A stretch of DNA of 64,000 nt from Stutzerimonas stutzeri (lineage in GTDB: Bacteria; Pseudomonadota; Gammaproteobacteria; Pseudomonadales; Pseudomonadaceae), in assembly GCF_024448695.1 (NCBI RefSeq), contig NZ_JAMOHY010000008.1, forward strand, positions 62,001 to 126,000, written 5' to 3'. Positions 26,711-35,318 of this stretch are shown here, piece after piece. The notes beneath the pieces are model-generated. The model ran no database searches, was not told where the DNA came from, and saw nothing but the letters and a program-made list of their open reading frames with translations. The position numbers and the translations under genes were made by a program. The number at the start of each line of letters is the position of its first letter. The first letter of the stretch is position 1.

Positions 26711-28087
26711 ATGAACTACGACCTGATTTACCCCGGCAATGCCGACCAGTTTCTCGATGACCTTTGCGACCGTGTCGAAAAGGGTATGGATGAAGGCCTG
26801 CTGCCCGTAGAAGTCTTCCGCGACGACAAGGTGTTCAAGGCCGAAATGGAGCGCATCTTTACGCGCACTTGGGTGTTTGTCGCCCACGTTTCCGAGATCC
26901 CTAACAAGGGCGATTACGTACTGCGTAGGTTGGGTCTGGACAAGGTCATCGTTACTCGCGACGACAGCGGCGAAATCAATGTAATGCTCAACCATTGTCG
27001 CCACCGCGGCACCGAAATCTGCCAGCACGATAAGGGCAATACCCGTACCTTCAAATGCCCCTACCACGGCTGGGTCTACCGCAACAACGGCGACTGGGCC
27101 GGTGCGCCGCACAGCCAGGACGCCTACGGCGGCGCGCTGGACAAGAAGGAATGGGGCCTGCTGCGCGCGGCCAAGGTTGAGCAGTTGCACGGTTTCATCT
27201 TTGCCTCGCTGTCTCAGGACGTGCCGACGCTGCGCGAACACCTCGGCGGTGCGGTATGGATGATGGACGCCATCTTTGGGCTGCATCCCGATGGCATGAA
27301 GGTGCTCAAGGAGCCTGAGCGTTTCGTGGTCAAGGCCGACTGGAAAAGCGGGGCCGAGAACTTCAGTGGCGACGCCTACCATGTCAGTACCGCCCACCTG
27401 TCGGCGGCGCTTTCCGAGTTCATCCCAGGGGTCAACCAAGTCAGTAGCATGGCCAGCGGCTACGACTTCGGCAACGGCAACAGCTTTATCGGTCACGCTC
27501 TGCCGGAACTGATCGCCCCTATGTTCGAGTTCTGGGGTTATCCGAAGGAGTATCGCGATCAGTTCGATTTGTCGAACCTGGATGAAACCCAGATCGAAAT
27601 GCTCAAGACCGTGCCACCGACCATTGGCACGCTGTTCCCCAACTTCAGTTTCCTGCGGTTCCCGCAGCCGGCAGTGCCCGGTGAGATGCCTATTCCCTTC
27701 ACCAGCATCCGCATGTGGCAGCCGATTGCGCCGGGCGTGATGGAGCTGTGGAACTACGAGCTGGAATATGCCTTCCTGCCGCAGGAGTTCCACGACAAGG
27801 CCTACCTGGCCGGCCAGTTCGGCTTCGGTTCGGGCGGCATATTCGAACAGGACGACACCGCTGTCTGGGAGGGCATCGCCAAGGCGGCCAGCAGCCCGTG
27901 GAACCGTGCCCATGGCACCCAGTTGCACTACCAGCAGAAGCGCGGCGGGGCAGACCCGGACTGGAAGGGGCCGGGTGAATACCACCCCTCGATCTACGGG
28001 GAATACTGCCAGGAGCAGTTCTGGCGTCGTTGGTTGCGCGAGATGAAAAACAAAAAGCCGGCTTCCACAGGAGGGTGCAACCAATGA
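26711..28087 (+). CDS. Rieske non-haem iron ring-hydroxylating dioxygenase, alpha subunit
   Basis: 458 aa catalytic subunit. The Rieske [2Fe-2S] ligands are C96-x-H98 and C116-x2-H119 (CPYHGW). The mononuclear iron site is D221-x2-H224-x4-H229 with the later aspartate in EQDDTAVWE. It would add O2 to an aromatic ring to give a cis-dihydrodiol. The ATG at 26711 has AAGGA 9 nt upstream; the TTG at 26705 is a less likely start. The beta-subunit gene overlaps by ATGA. Substrate class cannot be set by eye. Confidence 0.95.
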   Translation: MNYDLIYPGNADQFLDDLCDRVEKGMDEGLLPVEVFRDDKVFKAEMERIFTRTWVFVAHVSEIPNKGDYVLRRLGLDKVIVTRDDSGEINVMLNHCRHRGTEICQHDKGNTRTFKCPYHGWVYRNNGDWAGAPHSQDAYGGALDKKEWGLLRAAKVEQLHGFIFASLSQDVPTLREHLGGAVWMMDAIFGLHPDGMKVLKEPERFVVKADWKSGAENFSGDAYHVSTAHLSAALSEFIPGVNQVSSMASGYDFGNGNSFIGHALPELIAPMFEFWGYPKEYRDQFDLSNLDETQIEMLKTVPPTIGTLFPNFSFLRFPQPAVPGEMPIPFTSIRMWQPIAPGVMELWNYELEYAFLPQEFHDKAYLAGQFGFGSGGIFEQDDTAVWEGIAKAASSPWNRAHGTQLHYQQKRGGADPDWKGPGEYHPSIYGEYCQEQFWRRWLREMKNKKPASTGGCNQ

Positions 28088-28605
28088 GCCAGCCAGCCAG
28101 TCTCCACACACGCGCCGAAATGCGCGAAATCGCCACCGAATTCCTCGCCCGTGAAGCGCTGTTGCTTGATGAGCGCCGTTTCCGCGACTGGTTCGCCACG
28201 CTCGACAAGCAGATCCAGTACGAAGTGCCGGTGCGTATCGCCATGCGCGACTATGCCGACGAGTTCCCCGAGGGGGCGTACCGCATCAACGACGCCTGGG
28301 CGCATATCGAAAACCGCATTCTGCGCCTGGAAAGCGATCACGCCTGGGCCGAGATTCCACCATCACGCACCCTGCGCGTGGTCGGCAGCATTCTGGTCGA
28401 GGCTACCGAGCGGCCGGATGTGATCGAGGTGATCAGCGCGATGATCCTCTACCGCCAGCGCGGCAGTGATGATCTCGGCGACGTGATCCCGGTGCGCCGC
28501 CACGACCTGCTGAAGATCACCGATGGCGGTGTGAAGCTGCTCAAGCGCCGCGCGCTGATCACCGAAACCGTGCTGCATACCCCCAATCTGGGCGTGTTCC
28601 TGTAA
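28084..28605 (+). CDS. ring-hydroxylating dioxygenase, beta subunit
   Basis: 173 aa, SnoaL/NTF2-like cone fold typical of small dioxygenase subunits, with the conserved EARLLDE-like start (REALLLDERRFRDW) and RITDGG-like tail (LKITDGGVKLLKRR). It forms a hexamer core with the alpha subunit. The start at 28084 overlaps the alpha stop. Confidence 0.93.
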   Translation: MSQPASLHTRAEMREIATEFLAREALLLDERRFRDWFATLDKQIQYEVPVRIAMRDYADEFPEGAYRINDAWAHIENRILRLESDHAWAEIPPSRTLRVVGSILVEATERPDVIEVISAMILYRQRGSDDLGDVIPVRRHDLLKITDGGVKLLKRRALITETVLHTPNLGVFL

Positions 28606-28618
28606 CCGCTGGCCCTGC

Positions 28619-28629
28619 AAGAACAAGAA
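28619..28629 (+). promoter_or_regulatory. AANAANAA motif upstream of ferredoxin gene
   Basis: AAGAACAAGAA contains two overlapping matches and directly precedes the GAGGA ribosome site for the ATG at 28642. Confidence 0.6.
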
Positions 28630-28641
28630 GAGGACGAAATC

Positions 28642-28878
28642 ATGTCTGACGAGAGAGTTGAAGTCGTGCTGGATGCCCAGAAGTGCCAGGGCTACGGCCT
28701 ATGCCTGGGTTCGGACGATGTTTTCGAGATGGATAGCAGCGGCACCCTGGCCGTGCTGAAAAAGCGTTTTGTCGACGTGGCACGGCTCGATGAAATGCAA
28801 CAACTGGTGCGCGATTGCCCGGCGGGAGCGATTTCCTGCCGGGTGGTGGCCACTGCGTCCGAGGAGGAACAGGCATGA
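28642..28878 (+). CDS. [3Fe-4S]-type ferredoxin, electron donor to the dioxygenase
   Basis: 78 aa. Three cluster cysteines: C15-x5-C21 and C59-P, the [3Fe-4S] (P450-type) pattern lacking the fourth cysteine. Most Rieske oxygenases use [2Fe-2S] Rieske or plant-type ferredoxins. A few, such as the diterpenoid (DitA) and phenanthrene (Phd) systems, use this kind. It carries electrons from the reductase encoded at 39964 to the alpha subunit. It overlaps the next gene by ATGA. Confidence 0.92.
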   Translation: MSDERVEVVLDAQKCQGYGLCLGSDDVFEMDSSGTLAVLKKRFVDVARLDEMQQLVRDCPAGAISCRVVATASEEEQA

Positions 28879-29411
28879 GCATTGCCAGCCAGCTGATTGG
28901 CCGCAAGTTCGACCAAATCTGCTTTGTGGTGCCTGATATCGAGGCTGCCATCGAGATGTGGAAGAAGACCAACGGCGTTCAAGTATGGAACGTCGCCTAC
29001 GACCTGGCAAAGGAGCAGACCCAGAAGGAATACCGTGGCCAGCCCGGTGACTTCCAGTTCAGCTGTGCCTACGGCTTCGCCGGCGACACCCTGATCGAGC
29101 TGGCACGCCACGATGGCGGGCGCAGCCTCTACAAGGATTGGGTCGACGAGCGCGGTTATGGCCCGCATCACATCGGCTTCCGCCAGAGCGATGCTGACGA
29201 GTATGCCCAGGCCGAAGTGCATTACCGCACGATGGGCATCGAAAAGGCCATGGCTGGCTTCTTCGAAGGCCCCTTCGGCAACTGCCGCTGGAGCTACTGG
29301 GATACCCGTGCACAGATCGGCTTCTACACCGAGCTGTACTACGTCGATGGTGAGCTGAACGAGCGCATGCAGGCTTTGCGCAGCGGCCAAAACGTCAGCA
29401 TTACCTCCTGA
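28875..29411 (+). CDS. VOC-family (glyoxalase/epimerase-like) protein
   Basis: 178 aa single pair of beta-alpha-beta-beta-beta modules. Expected metal ligands would be near Q14 (FDQICFVV), E75 (LIELARH), H99 (GPHHIG) and a C-terminal glutamate (TELYYV). Glutamine replaces the usual first histidine, which still allows metal binding in some glyoxalases. Similar proteins occur in steroid and aromatic clusters as isomerases or epimerases. Its tight coupling to the ferredoxin places it in the ring-oxidation module. Function is unassigned. Confidence 0.8.
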   Translation: MSIASQLIGRKFDQICFVVPDIEAAIEMWKKTNGVQVWNVAYDLAKEQTQKEYRGQPGDFQFSCAYGFAGDTLIELARHDGGRSLYKDWVDERGYGPHHIGFRQSDADEYAQAEVHYRTMGIEKAMAGFFEGPFGNCRWSYWDTRAQIGFYTELYYVDGELNERMQALRSGQNVSITS

Positions 29412-29474
29412 TTTCAGGTCTGCACGGCGCATGCCGGGCAGGCCACGACCTTACTATTCGAGGGAGTGACACTT

Positions 29475-30428
29475 ATGAACATTATCGGACCGGACGCGCT
29501 GGTATTTGCGACCGAAGACCTGCAGGCTACCAGCCGCTACATGCTCGACTACGGCCTGCGTGATGCCGGCACAAACCGTCACGGCCAGCTGTTCGAGACC
29601 CTCGACGGCACCGGCGTGATCATCTGCGACGCCAATGACCCGAGCACGTCACCGGCGCTCAGCCCGACCAACAAGCTGCGCAAGATTGTCTACGGTGTGG
29701 CCGACGAGCAGAGCCTCAAGGCTATTGCTGCCGAGCTAGGCAAGGACCGCGAAGTACGCTTGTTCGACGATGGCAGCTGCGAGGCGCTGGATGACTCGGA
29801 CATCCCGCTGGTATTTCAGTTGACCCGCCGCCGCGACATCGACATGCCGGCCGAGAAGGTCAACGCCCCCGGTGCGCCACTGCAGCGACCAGTCAACTGC
29901 GTCGGCGTCGATCTCGACGCGCCGATCCAGCCGCGCAATATGGGCCATTTCGCCCTGTTCGTGCCGGATGCGGCCAAGGCCGAGGCCTTTTACGTCGGGC
30001 GTCTGCAATTTCGCGTCAACGACCGCCTCGGTGGTGGGCCGTTCATGCGCTGCAAGGGCTCGGACGAGCATCACACCCAGTTCCTTATTCAGGCGCCGCC
30101 GCAGCTCAAGGGTATCGAACACATCGCCTTCCACCTGGGTGGGCCGAGTGAAGTGATGATGGCTGGCAATCGTTTCCGTAACAAAGGCTATGCGAGTTTC
30201 TGGGGCCCGGGCCGGCATACCTTCGGCTCCAACTGGTTCTGGTACTTCGACAGCCCGCTGGGCTGCCGTTTCGAGTACGACGCCGATATGGACAAGCACG
30301 ACGACAACTGGGTGCCGCGCGAGATGCCGCTGCATGCCGACAACGCCCAAGCCTATCTGATGGAAATGCTCAGCAAGAACTGGGCACCCTTCGATGGTCC
30401 GAAATCTGGTAGCAAACCCGCCGCCTGA
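29475..30428 (+). CDS. extradiol ring-cleavage dioxygenase (type I, VOC superfamily), first copy
   Basis: 317 aa two-domain type I extradiol dioxygenase. Fe(II) ligands in the C-terminal domain are H158 (MGHFALFV), H216 (IEHIAFHL) and E267 (CRFEYDAD). The ATG at 29475 has a GAGGGAG site; the GTG at 29466 lies inside it. It would cleave a catecholic intermediate at the meta position. A paralogue lies 434 bp downstream in the next unit. It is the last gene of unit 2, followed by a strong terminator. Confidence 0.9.
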   Translation: MNIIGPDALVFATEDLQATSRYMLDYGLRDAGTNRHGQLFETLDGTGVIICDANDPSTSPALSPTNKLRKIVYGVADEQSLKAIAAELGKDREVRLFDDGSCEALDDSDIPLVFQLTRRRDIDMPAEKVNAPGAPLQRPVNCVGVDLDAPIQPRNMGHFALFVPDAAKAEAFYVGRLQFRVNDRLGGGPFMRCKGSDEHHTQFLIQAPPQLKGIEHIAFHLGGPSEVMMAGNRFRNKGYASFWGPGRHTFGSNWFWYFDSPLGCRFEYDADMDKHDDNWVPREMPLHADNAQAYLMEMLSKNWAPFDGPKSGSKPAA

Positions 30429-30482
30429 GCAGTCCATACGAATGCCTTGTCGCTGCAACCCTCGTTGGACACATTGAGCGAC

Positions 30483-30514
30483 CCGGAAGCGCGTTCCGCG
30501 CTTCCGGCTTTTTT
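30483..30514 (+). terminator. Rho-independent terminator of catabolic unit 2
   Basis: CCGGAAGCGC-GTTCC-GCGCTTCCGG followed by CTTTTTT: a perfect 10-bp stem and T-tract, 55 bp past the extradiol gene. Confidence 0.92.
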
Positions 30515-30700
30515 CCCAGGTTGTGCAAAGCGGCCTGGCGGTCACTGACCGAGCCTTCCGTTCACTTCCCATCTTTTGCCAGCTCGATACCGGGTTCCGT
30601 CCATCCGCTCGCAGCCGGAAAGCCAGTTGATGCGTCCGTTTCGATCGCGATAGCTGTGCAATTCAGTCGGGATTACATGTGCCCAGTCATACGTATTACG
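30515..30700. other. non-coding spacer upstream of unit 3
   Basis: The rest of the 433-bp gap between the extradiol genes. No convincing gene is seen between the terminator and the copy 3 promoter element. Confidence 0.4.
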
Positions 30701-30750
30701 GATAGCTGTATTACCTCTGCATCGGTAGGTGCGCGGCAAGCGAGTTCATA
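30701..30750 (+). promoter_or_regulatory. catabolic regulon promoter element, copy 3
   Basis: GATAGCTGTATTA at 30701-30713 is identical over 13 bases to copy 1. The second half-site TAGGTG is at 30726 and TTCATA at 30745. The leader to the ATG at 30862 is about 105 nt. Confidence 0.78.
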
Positions 30751-30861
30751 GAATCGGTTGCAACAGAGGCCTGAGCGTCAGGCTCCAGTGAGGGGCGGCA
30801 GTGCCGCTACCTGGTGCGGTAAGTGCCTAGGTTTCCAGACAGACGATAAAGGTGAAGAACT

Positions 30862-31833
30862 ATGGGAACGGATAATCGCTTTCGCTTCACAGGCGTCGAT
30901 GGCGTCAGGTTTGCGGTAGAGAACCTGGATGATGCTTGCCGTTTCGCCCGTGACTGGGGGTTGGCGGTAGTGGCTTCCAGTGATCCCGCCGTACAGCTGT
31001 TCCGTGCCGTCGATGGTTCCGAGGTGCAAATTGTCCAGTCTGACGAGACATGCTCCGAGACGACGCCCATCGGTGGAGGCAGCGGCCTGTGTGAAGTGAT
31101 CTGGGGGGTTGAGGATAGCGCCGTGCTGGATGAGCTGGCTGCCGAGCTGCGCAAGGATCGCAGCGCTGAATTCGATGCCGAAGGCGTCCTGCACAGTATC
31201 GATGACCTGGGTATTCGCCTGGCTTTCCGGGTTACCCGGCGCCAGTGCCAAGCCTATGACCTGACGTGCTACAACGCACCGGGCAATCCTGATCGCCTCA
31301 ATCGAAGAGCACCGCGCTATACCGCCGCCGCGCCACGGGAAATCAGCCATATCGCCATCGGCGTCGATGATGCCGGTTTTGCCGCGCAGTTCTATACGCA
31401 GCGCCTAGGCTTCATCATCTCCGACCGTTACGCCGATCGCGGCATCTTCATGCGCTGCTCGCCCATGGGCAACCATCACCATGTGTTCTTCATGAATGCG
31501 AAGGTGCCGGGCACCCGCTTCAACCATCTGGCCTTCAAGGTACGCGATATCCATGAAGTGATCGGTGGTGGTCAGCACCTCGACGGGCTAGGTTGGCAAA
31601 CCTTCGCCGGTCCTGGTCGCCACATCATTTCCTCGGCCTGTTTTTGGTACTTCCTGTCGCCCTTCGGCGGTGCCTGGGAGTACGCCGCCGATGAGGACAT
31701 GGTTACCGATGAGTGGCAGTGTCAAGACTTCGCCGCCACCTCGCACATCTTCTCGGAATGGACCTTCGGTCTGGATAAATCAGACGGCACCCTCAAGGGG
31801 CCGATTTCCGCCAGCAAGGCGCAGAAGCTCTGA
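30862..31833 (+). CDS. extradiol ring-cleavage dioxygenase (type I), second copy
   Basis: 323 aa, same architecture as the gene at 29475 but clearly diverged. Iron ligands: H163 (ISHIAIGV), H222 (FNHLAFKV) and E273 (AWEYAADE). Two enzymes of this type suggest either two ring-cleavage steps in one pathway or two substrates. It is the first gene of unit 3. Confidence 0.9.
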   Translation: MGTDNRFRFTGVDGVRFAVENLDDACRFARDWGLAVVASSDPAVQLFRAVDGSEVQIVQSDETCSETTPIGGGSGLCEVIWGVEDSAVLDELAAELRKDRSAEFDAEGVLHSIDDLGIRLAFRVTRRQCQAYDLTCYNAPGNPDRLNRRAPRYTAAAPREISHIAIGVDDAGFAAQFYTQRLGFIISDRYADRGIFMRCSPMGNHHHVFFMNAKVPGTRFNHLAFKVRDIHEVIGGGQHLDGLGWQTFAGPGRHIISSACFWYFLSPFGGAWEYAADEDMVTDEWQCQDFAATSHIFSEWTFGLDKSDGTLKGPISASKAQKL

Positions 31834-31875
31834 CGGGTTGTTGAACGGCCTGGCTGATAACTAAGGAATGGCGAA

Positions 31876-32766
31876 GTGTCCGAGAATAATGCTGCTGAAA
31901 AACCTTACTGGATTGAGCTGATTGATGCGCAGGTGCGCCAGATTCAGGGTAAGTATCGCACGCGCATCATCGAGGCGGGTTCAGGGCCGGCGCTGCTGCT
32001 GCTGCATGGTACCGGCGGCCATGCGGAAAATTACGCACGCAATATTGCCGCGCTGGCGAAGGACTTCCATGTGGTGGCGCTGGATTTTCTCTGGCATGGC
32101 AAGTCACAGACCGAGGGTTACGACCCACGTGTGATTCCGGCACTGGTCGATCAGGTCGTCGATGTCATGGACCAGTTGGGGCTGGATCGGGCCTTCTTGG
32201 AGGGCCAGTCCATGGGTGGCTGGGTCGCCATGCAGCTGGCGCTGAGCCATCCCGAGAGGGTGCGGGCGCTGGTGCTGACCACGCCTATGGGCTACACGCC
32301 CGACGAAGGGGCAGTGGCCGGTTACGTCGAGCCGGACTGGGCAGCCAATCTGCCGAGCTCGCTGGAGGTGCTGCGCGACCCCGGTTTCGACAACGTGCAT
32401 GCCCGCATGGCACGCATTCTAGCCAAGCCCGAGCGGCTGACCGATGAGGCTGTGATGGTGCGCCAGGCGCTGTACCAGCAACCTGAGCTGGCCGAGGTGC
32501 AGCGGCTGTTCATCACCGAATACCTGTCAGGCAGCAGCATTGCCCGGCAACGGATCACCGATGCCATGGCGCGCGGTATCCGCCAGCCGACCCTGGTCTA
32601 TTGGGGCGACCACAACCGTACACCACCTGCGCTCGGTCAGCACATCGCCGCCACCGTACAGAACGGCAGCTTTCATTGCGCCAGCGACACCGGGCACTGG
32701 GCGCAGTACGAGAGCGCGGCGGAGCACAACCGGGTCGTGAGCGACTTTCTCAGGGCTCAGGATTGA
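31876..32766 (+). CDS. alpha/beta hydrolase (meta-cleavage product hydrolase-like), first copy
   Basis: 296 aa. It begins with GTG preceded by AAGGA. Catalytic triad candidates: S112 (GQSMGG), an aspartate in YWGDHN and a histidine in DTGHWAQYE. The oxyanion HGTGG motif is at 44-48. Fits C-C hydrolases acting on ring-cleavage products (BphD/MhpC/DmpD group) or an esterase. It sits between the second extradiol enzyme and a lipocalin-like gene. Confidence 0.88.
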   Translation: MSENNAAEKPYWIELIDAQVRQIQGKYRTRIIEAGSGPALLLLHGTGGHAENYARNIAALAKDFHVVALDFLWHGKSQTEGYDPRVIPALVDQVVDVMDQLGLDRAFLEGQSMGGWVAMQLALSHPERVRALVLTTPMGYTPDEGAVAGYVEPDWAANLPSSLEVLRDPGFDNVHARMARILAKPERLTDEAVMVRQALYQQPELAEVQRLFITEYLSGSSIARQRITDAMARGIRQPTLVYWGDHNRTPPALGQHIAATVQNGSFHCASDTGHWAQYESAAEHNRVVSDFLRAQD

Positions 32767-32786
32767 ATCAGTCAAGGAAACTCAAC

Positions 32787-33230
32787 ATGTCTATAAGCAA
32801 GAACGATCTGGTCGGGCGCTGGGAAATCATTTCCTGGGAGCAAGCCTTTGATGATGGTCGGCGTGAACTGCCGATGGGCGACGCTCTGCACGGCTTCATC
32901 CAGTACACCGAGGATGGCGGCATGGCTTGCATGCTGGCACGGGCCGAGCGCGCCAACTTCGTTACCGGCGGGCAGTGGAACGCCAGCGACGCTGAAAAGG
33001 CCGGTGCCTACACCAGCATGCTGGCCTATGGCGGCAGCTATGAAGTGGACGGTGATGTGATCAGCCACAAGGTCGAGATCAGCATGTTTCCCAACTGGAA
33101 GGGCGGTGTGCAGAAGCGGCGCTGCGAGGTCAACGCCGATGGAACCCTGACTTTGAGTGCCCGCCTGGAAGAGGACACGGCCCAAGCCCGTACCGCTCGC
33201 CTGGTCTGGCGCCGTGCCGCCACGAACTGA
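32787..33230 (+). CDS. lipocalin-like domain protein
   Basis: 147 aa, cytosolic (no signal peptide). It has the lipocalin-like signature start LVGRWEIISWE and a run of beta strands (GFIQYTEDGGMACML, YGGSYEVDGDVISHKV). Proteins of this domain occur in aromatic degradation and polyketide clusters as small ligand-binding or cyclase-like proteins of unproven function. The start at 32787 follows AAGGAAA; the longer frame to 32601 overlaps the hydrolase. Confidence 0.8.
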   Translation: MSISKNDLVGRWEIISWEQAFDDGRRELPMGDALHGFIQYTEDGGMACMLARAERANFVTGGQWNASDAEKAGAYTSMLAYGGSYEVDGDVISHKVEISMFPNWKGGVQKRRCEVNADGTLTLSARLEEDTAQARTARLVWRRAATN

Positions 33231-33244
33231 AGAAGGAGTAATCC

Positions 33245-34078
33245 ATGAATGCCCTGGCAAACAATCCCGAAATCGGTCAGCGTATCCAGACCGGTGCAAT
33301 CGTCACCAACTACCACGATGTTGGCAGCGGCACGCCAGTGCTGCTGCTGCATGGCTCGGGGCCGGGCGTGAGTGCCTGGGCCAATTGGCGTCTACCGATC
33401 CAGAGCCTGCAGGGCGATTTCCGTTTACTGGCACCGGATCTAGCCGGGTTTGGTTATACCCAGGTGCCAGACGGCATCGAGTACTCTCGCCAGCTCTGGC
33501 TCAAGCAGATTGTGGACTTCCTCGACGCCATGGGGCTGGAAAAGGTCGATGTCATCGGCAATTCCTTTGGCGGTTCGATGTCGCTGGCACTGGCCATCCA
33601 TCATCCCGAGCGCGTCAACAAGCTACTTCTGATGGGCAGCGTCGGCGTGCCTTTCGAGTTGACACCTGGTCTTGATGCGGTGTGGGGCTACGAGCCTTCC
33701 GAAGACAACATGCGCGCCATCATGCGCATCTTCGCCTATGACCAGTCGCTGATCGGCGACGATTTGGTGCGCATGCGTTATGAGGCGAGTAAGCGTACGG
33801 GTGTGCAGGAAGCCTATTCGAGCATGTTTCCGGCACCACGCCAGCGTTGGGTCCAGGCGATGGCGCACCCGGAAGCGGATGTACGCAGCATCAAGCACAA
33901 GACGCTGATGGTGCATGGCCGCGACGATAAGGTGATCCCACTATCTACCTCGCTGACGATGCTCGAATGGATTGATAACAGCCAACTGCACATCTTTGGC
34001 CGTTGCGGCCACTGGACCCAGATCGAGCACGCGGCAGCCTTCTGCCAGCTGGCTTCGAACTTTCTCAAGGCGGACTAA
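33245..34078 (+). CDS. 2-hydroxymuconate-semialdehyde hydrolase-like alpha/beta hydrolase
   Basis: 277 aa, DmpD/XylF/TodF-like C-C bond hydrolase. HGSGPGVSAW carries the oxyanion loop, S107 (GNSFGG) is the nucleophile, and the acid and base lie in HGRDDKVIP and GRCGHWTQIEH. It would split the meta-cleavage product into a carboxylic acid and a 2-hydroxypenta-2,4-dienoate-type unit, feeding the hydratase at 35319. An AAGGAG site precedes the ATG. Confidence 0.92.
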   Translation: MNALANNPEIGQRIQTGAIVTNYHDVGSGTPVLLLHGSGPGVSAWANWRLPIQSLQGDFRLLAPDLAGFGYTQVPDGIEYSRQLWLKQIVDFLDAMGLEKVDVIGNSFGGSMSLALAIHHPERVNKLLLMGSVGVPFELTPGLDAVWGYEPSEDNMRAIMRIFAYDQSLIGDDLVRMRYEASKRTGVQEAYSSMFPAPRQRWVQAMAHPEADVRSIKHKTLMVHGRDDKVIPLSTSLTMLEWIDNSQLHIFGRCGHWTQIEHAAAFCQLASNFLKAD

Positions 34079-34090
34079 TGCATACCGCTC

Positions 34091-34101
34091 AACAACAATA
34101 A
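34091..34101 (+). promoter_or_regulatory. AANAANAA motif upstream of first flavin monooxygenase gene
   Basis: AACAACAATAA runs into the AAAAAGGA ribosome site of the gene starting at 34117. Confidence 0.6.
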
Positions 34102-34116
34102 AAAGGACATAGCACC

Positions 34117-35250
34117 ATGGTTACTAAAGCCGCACAGAAAGTGTTGATCGTCGGCGCTGGAACGGCTGGCATGTCGGCGGCCATCACCTTGAGACGCATC
34201 GGCATCGAAGTCGATCTGATCGACAACAACCCCAAATGGGGCGCACTGGGTGCTGGCCTGACCATTACCGGTCCGACCCTGCGTGCGCTGTATCAGCTCG
34301 GGGTCTACCCGGATATGGCTGATGAGGCCTATGTCGGTGAAGGTATCCAAGTCTGCGATACCCAGGGTCAGCCGTTGCGCAGACTGAGCACGCCCATGCC
34401 GGCTGATACGCCGACCGAAAGCAGTGGCGGCATCATGCGCCCGACTCTACACAACATTCTTGCGCGGCATGCCAGAGCTGCCGGGGTGCCGATCCGTCTG
34501 GGGCTGACCGTTGATGCGCTGCAGCAGGATGGCGCCAGCGTCGATGTGACATTCAGCGATGGCAGCCAGGACCGCTACGACATGGTGCTGGGCGCGGATG
34601 GGGTGTTCTCAAAGATACGCGGGATGATCTTCCCGGATGCACCCAAGGCCACCTATACCGGTCAGAGCTGCTGGCGTCTGTTCCTCAAACGTCCGGCCAG
34701 CATTGATCGGCGCACCTACTTCCTCGGTGGACCACATAAGGTTGGTTTCACCCCGGTCTCGGCCACGCACATGTACATGTTCCTACTGGAGCGCACGCCG
34801 CAGGTCTTCATCGAGCCGGATCAATTTTATAGTGAACTGGCCAAGCGTATGGAGGGCTACGGTGGCGTACTGGCCAAGGTTCGCGAGTCGCTGAGTGTCG
34901 AGGACAATCCGGCGATCAATTTCCGCCCCCTGGAAGCTTTCATCCTGCCGGCGCCCTGGCATAAGGGCCGCGTGCTGCTGATCGGCGACTCGGCGCACCC
35001 GACCACGCCGCAACTGGCTTCCGGTGCTGGCATGGGGATCGAGGATGCGCTGGTACTGGCCGAGGAGCTGGCCCTATCCGATAACTTCGAAGAGGTTATT
35101 GCGCGCTATATGGAGCGCCGCGAGCCGCGTTGCCGACTGGTGACCAGCAGCTCAATGGAGCTGGGACGACTGGAGCAGGAGCGTGCCCCGGTCGAAGCGC
35201 AGACGGCAGTGGTTGAGCATGCGCTGCTCAAACTTAGCGAGCCTATCTGA
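34117..35250 (+). CDS. FAD-dependent aromatic monooxygenase (salicylate hydroxylase-like), first copy
   Basis: 377 aa, class A flavoprotein monooxygenase. FAD-binding GAGTAG is near residues 14-19, the DG motif near 156 (GADGVFSKIR) and the GD motif near 291 (LIGDSAHPTTPQLASG). It would hydroxylate a phenolic ring ortho to an existing hydroxyl or replace a substituent. The gene at 36232 is a close structural paralogue; the two may act on successive or alternative intermediates. Confidence 0.9.
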   Translation: MVTKAAQKVLIVGAGTAGMSAAITLRRIGIEVDLIDNNPKWGALGAGLTITGPTLRALYQLGVYPDMADEAYVGEGIQVCDTQGQPLRRLSTPMPADTPTESSGGIMRPTLHNILARHARAAGVPIRLGLTVDALQQDGASVDVTFSDGSQDRYDMVLGADGVFSKIRGMIFPDAPKATYTGQSCWRLFLKRPASIDRRTYFLGGPHKVGFTPVSATHMYMFLLERTPQVFIEPDQFYSELAKRMEGYGGVLAKVRESLSVEDNPAINFRPLEAFILPAPWHKGRVLLIGDSAHPTTPQLASGAGMGIEDALVLAEELALSDNFEEVIARYMERREPRCRLVTSSSMELGRLEQERAPVEAQTAVVEHALLKLSEPI

Positions 35251-35318
35251 CGGCCTGCGTGTACATGGCGGTGCTCATAGTGGCGCACCAACCTGAATGA
35301 CAATGGAGCCTTGAGCGG

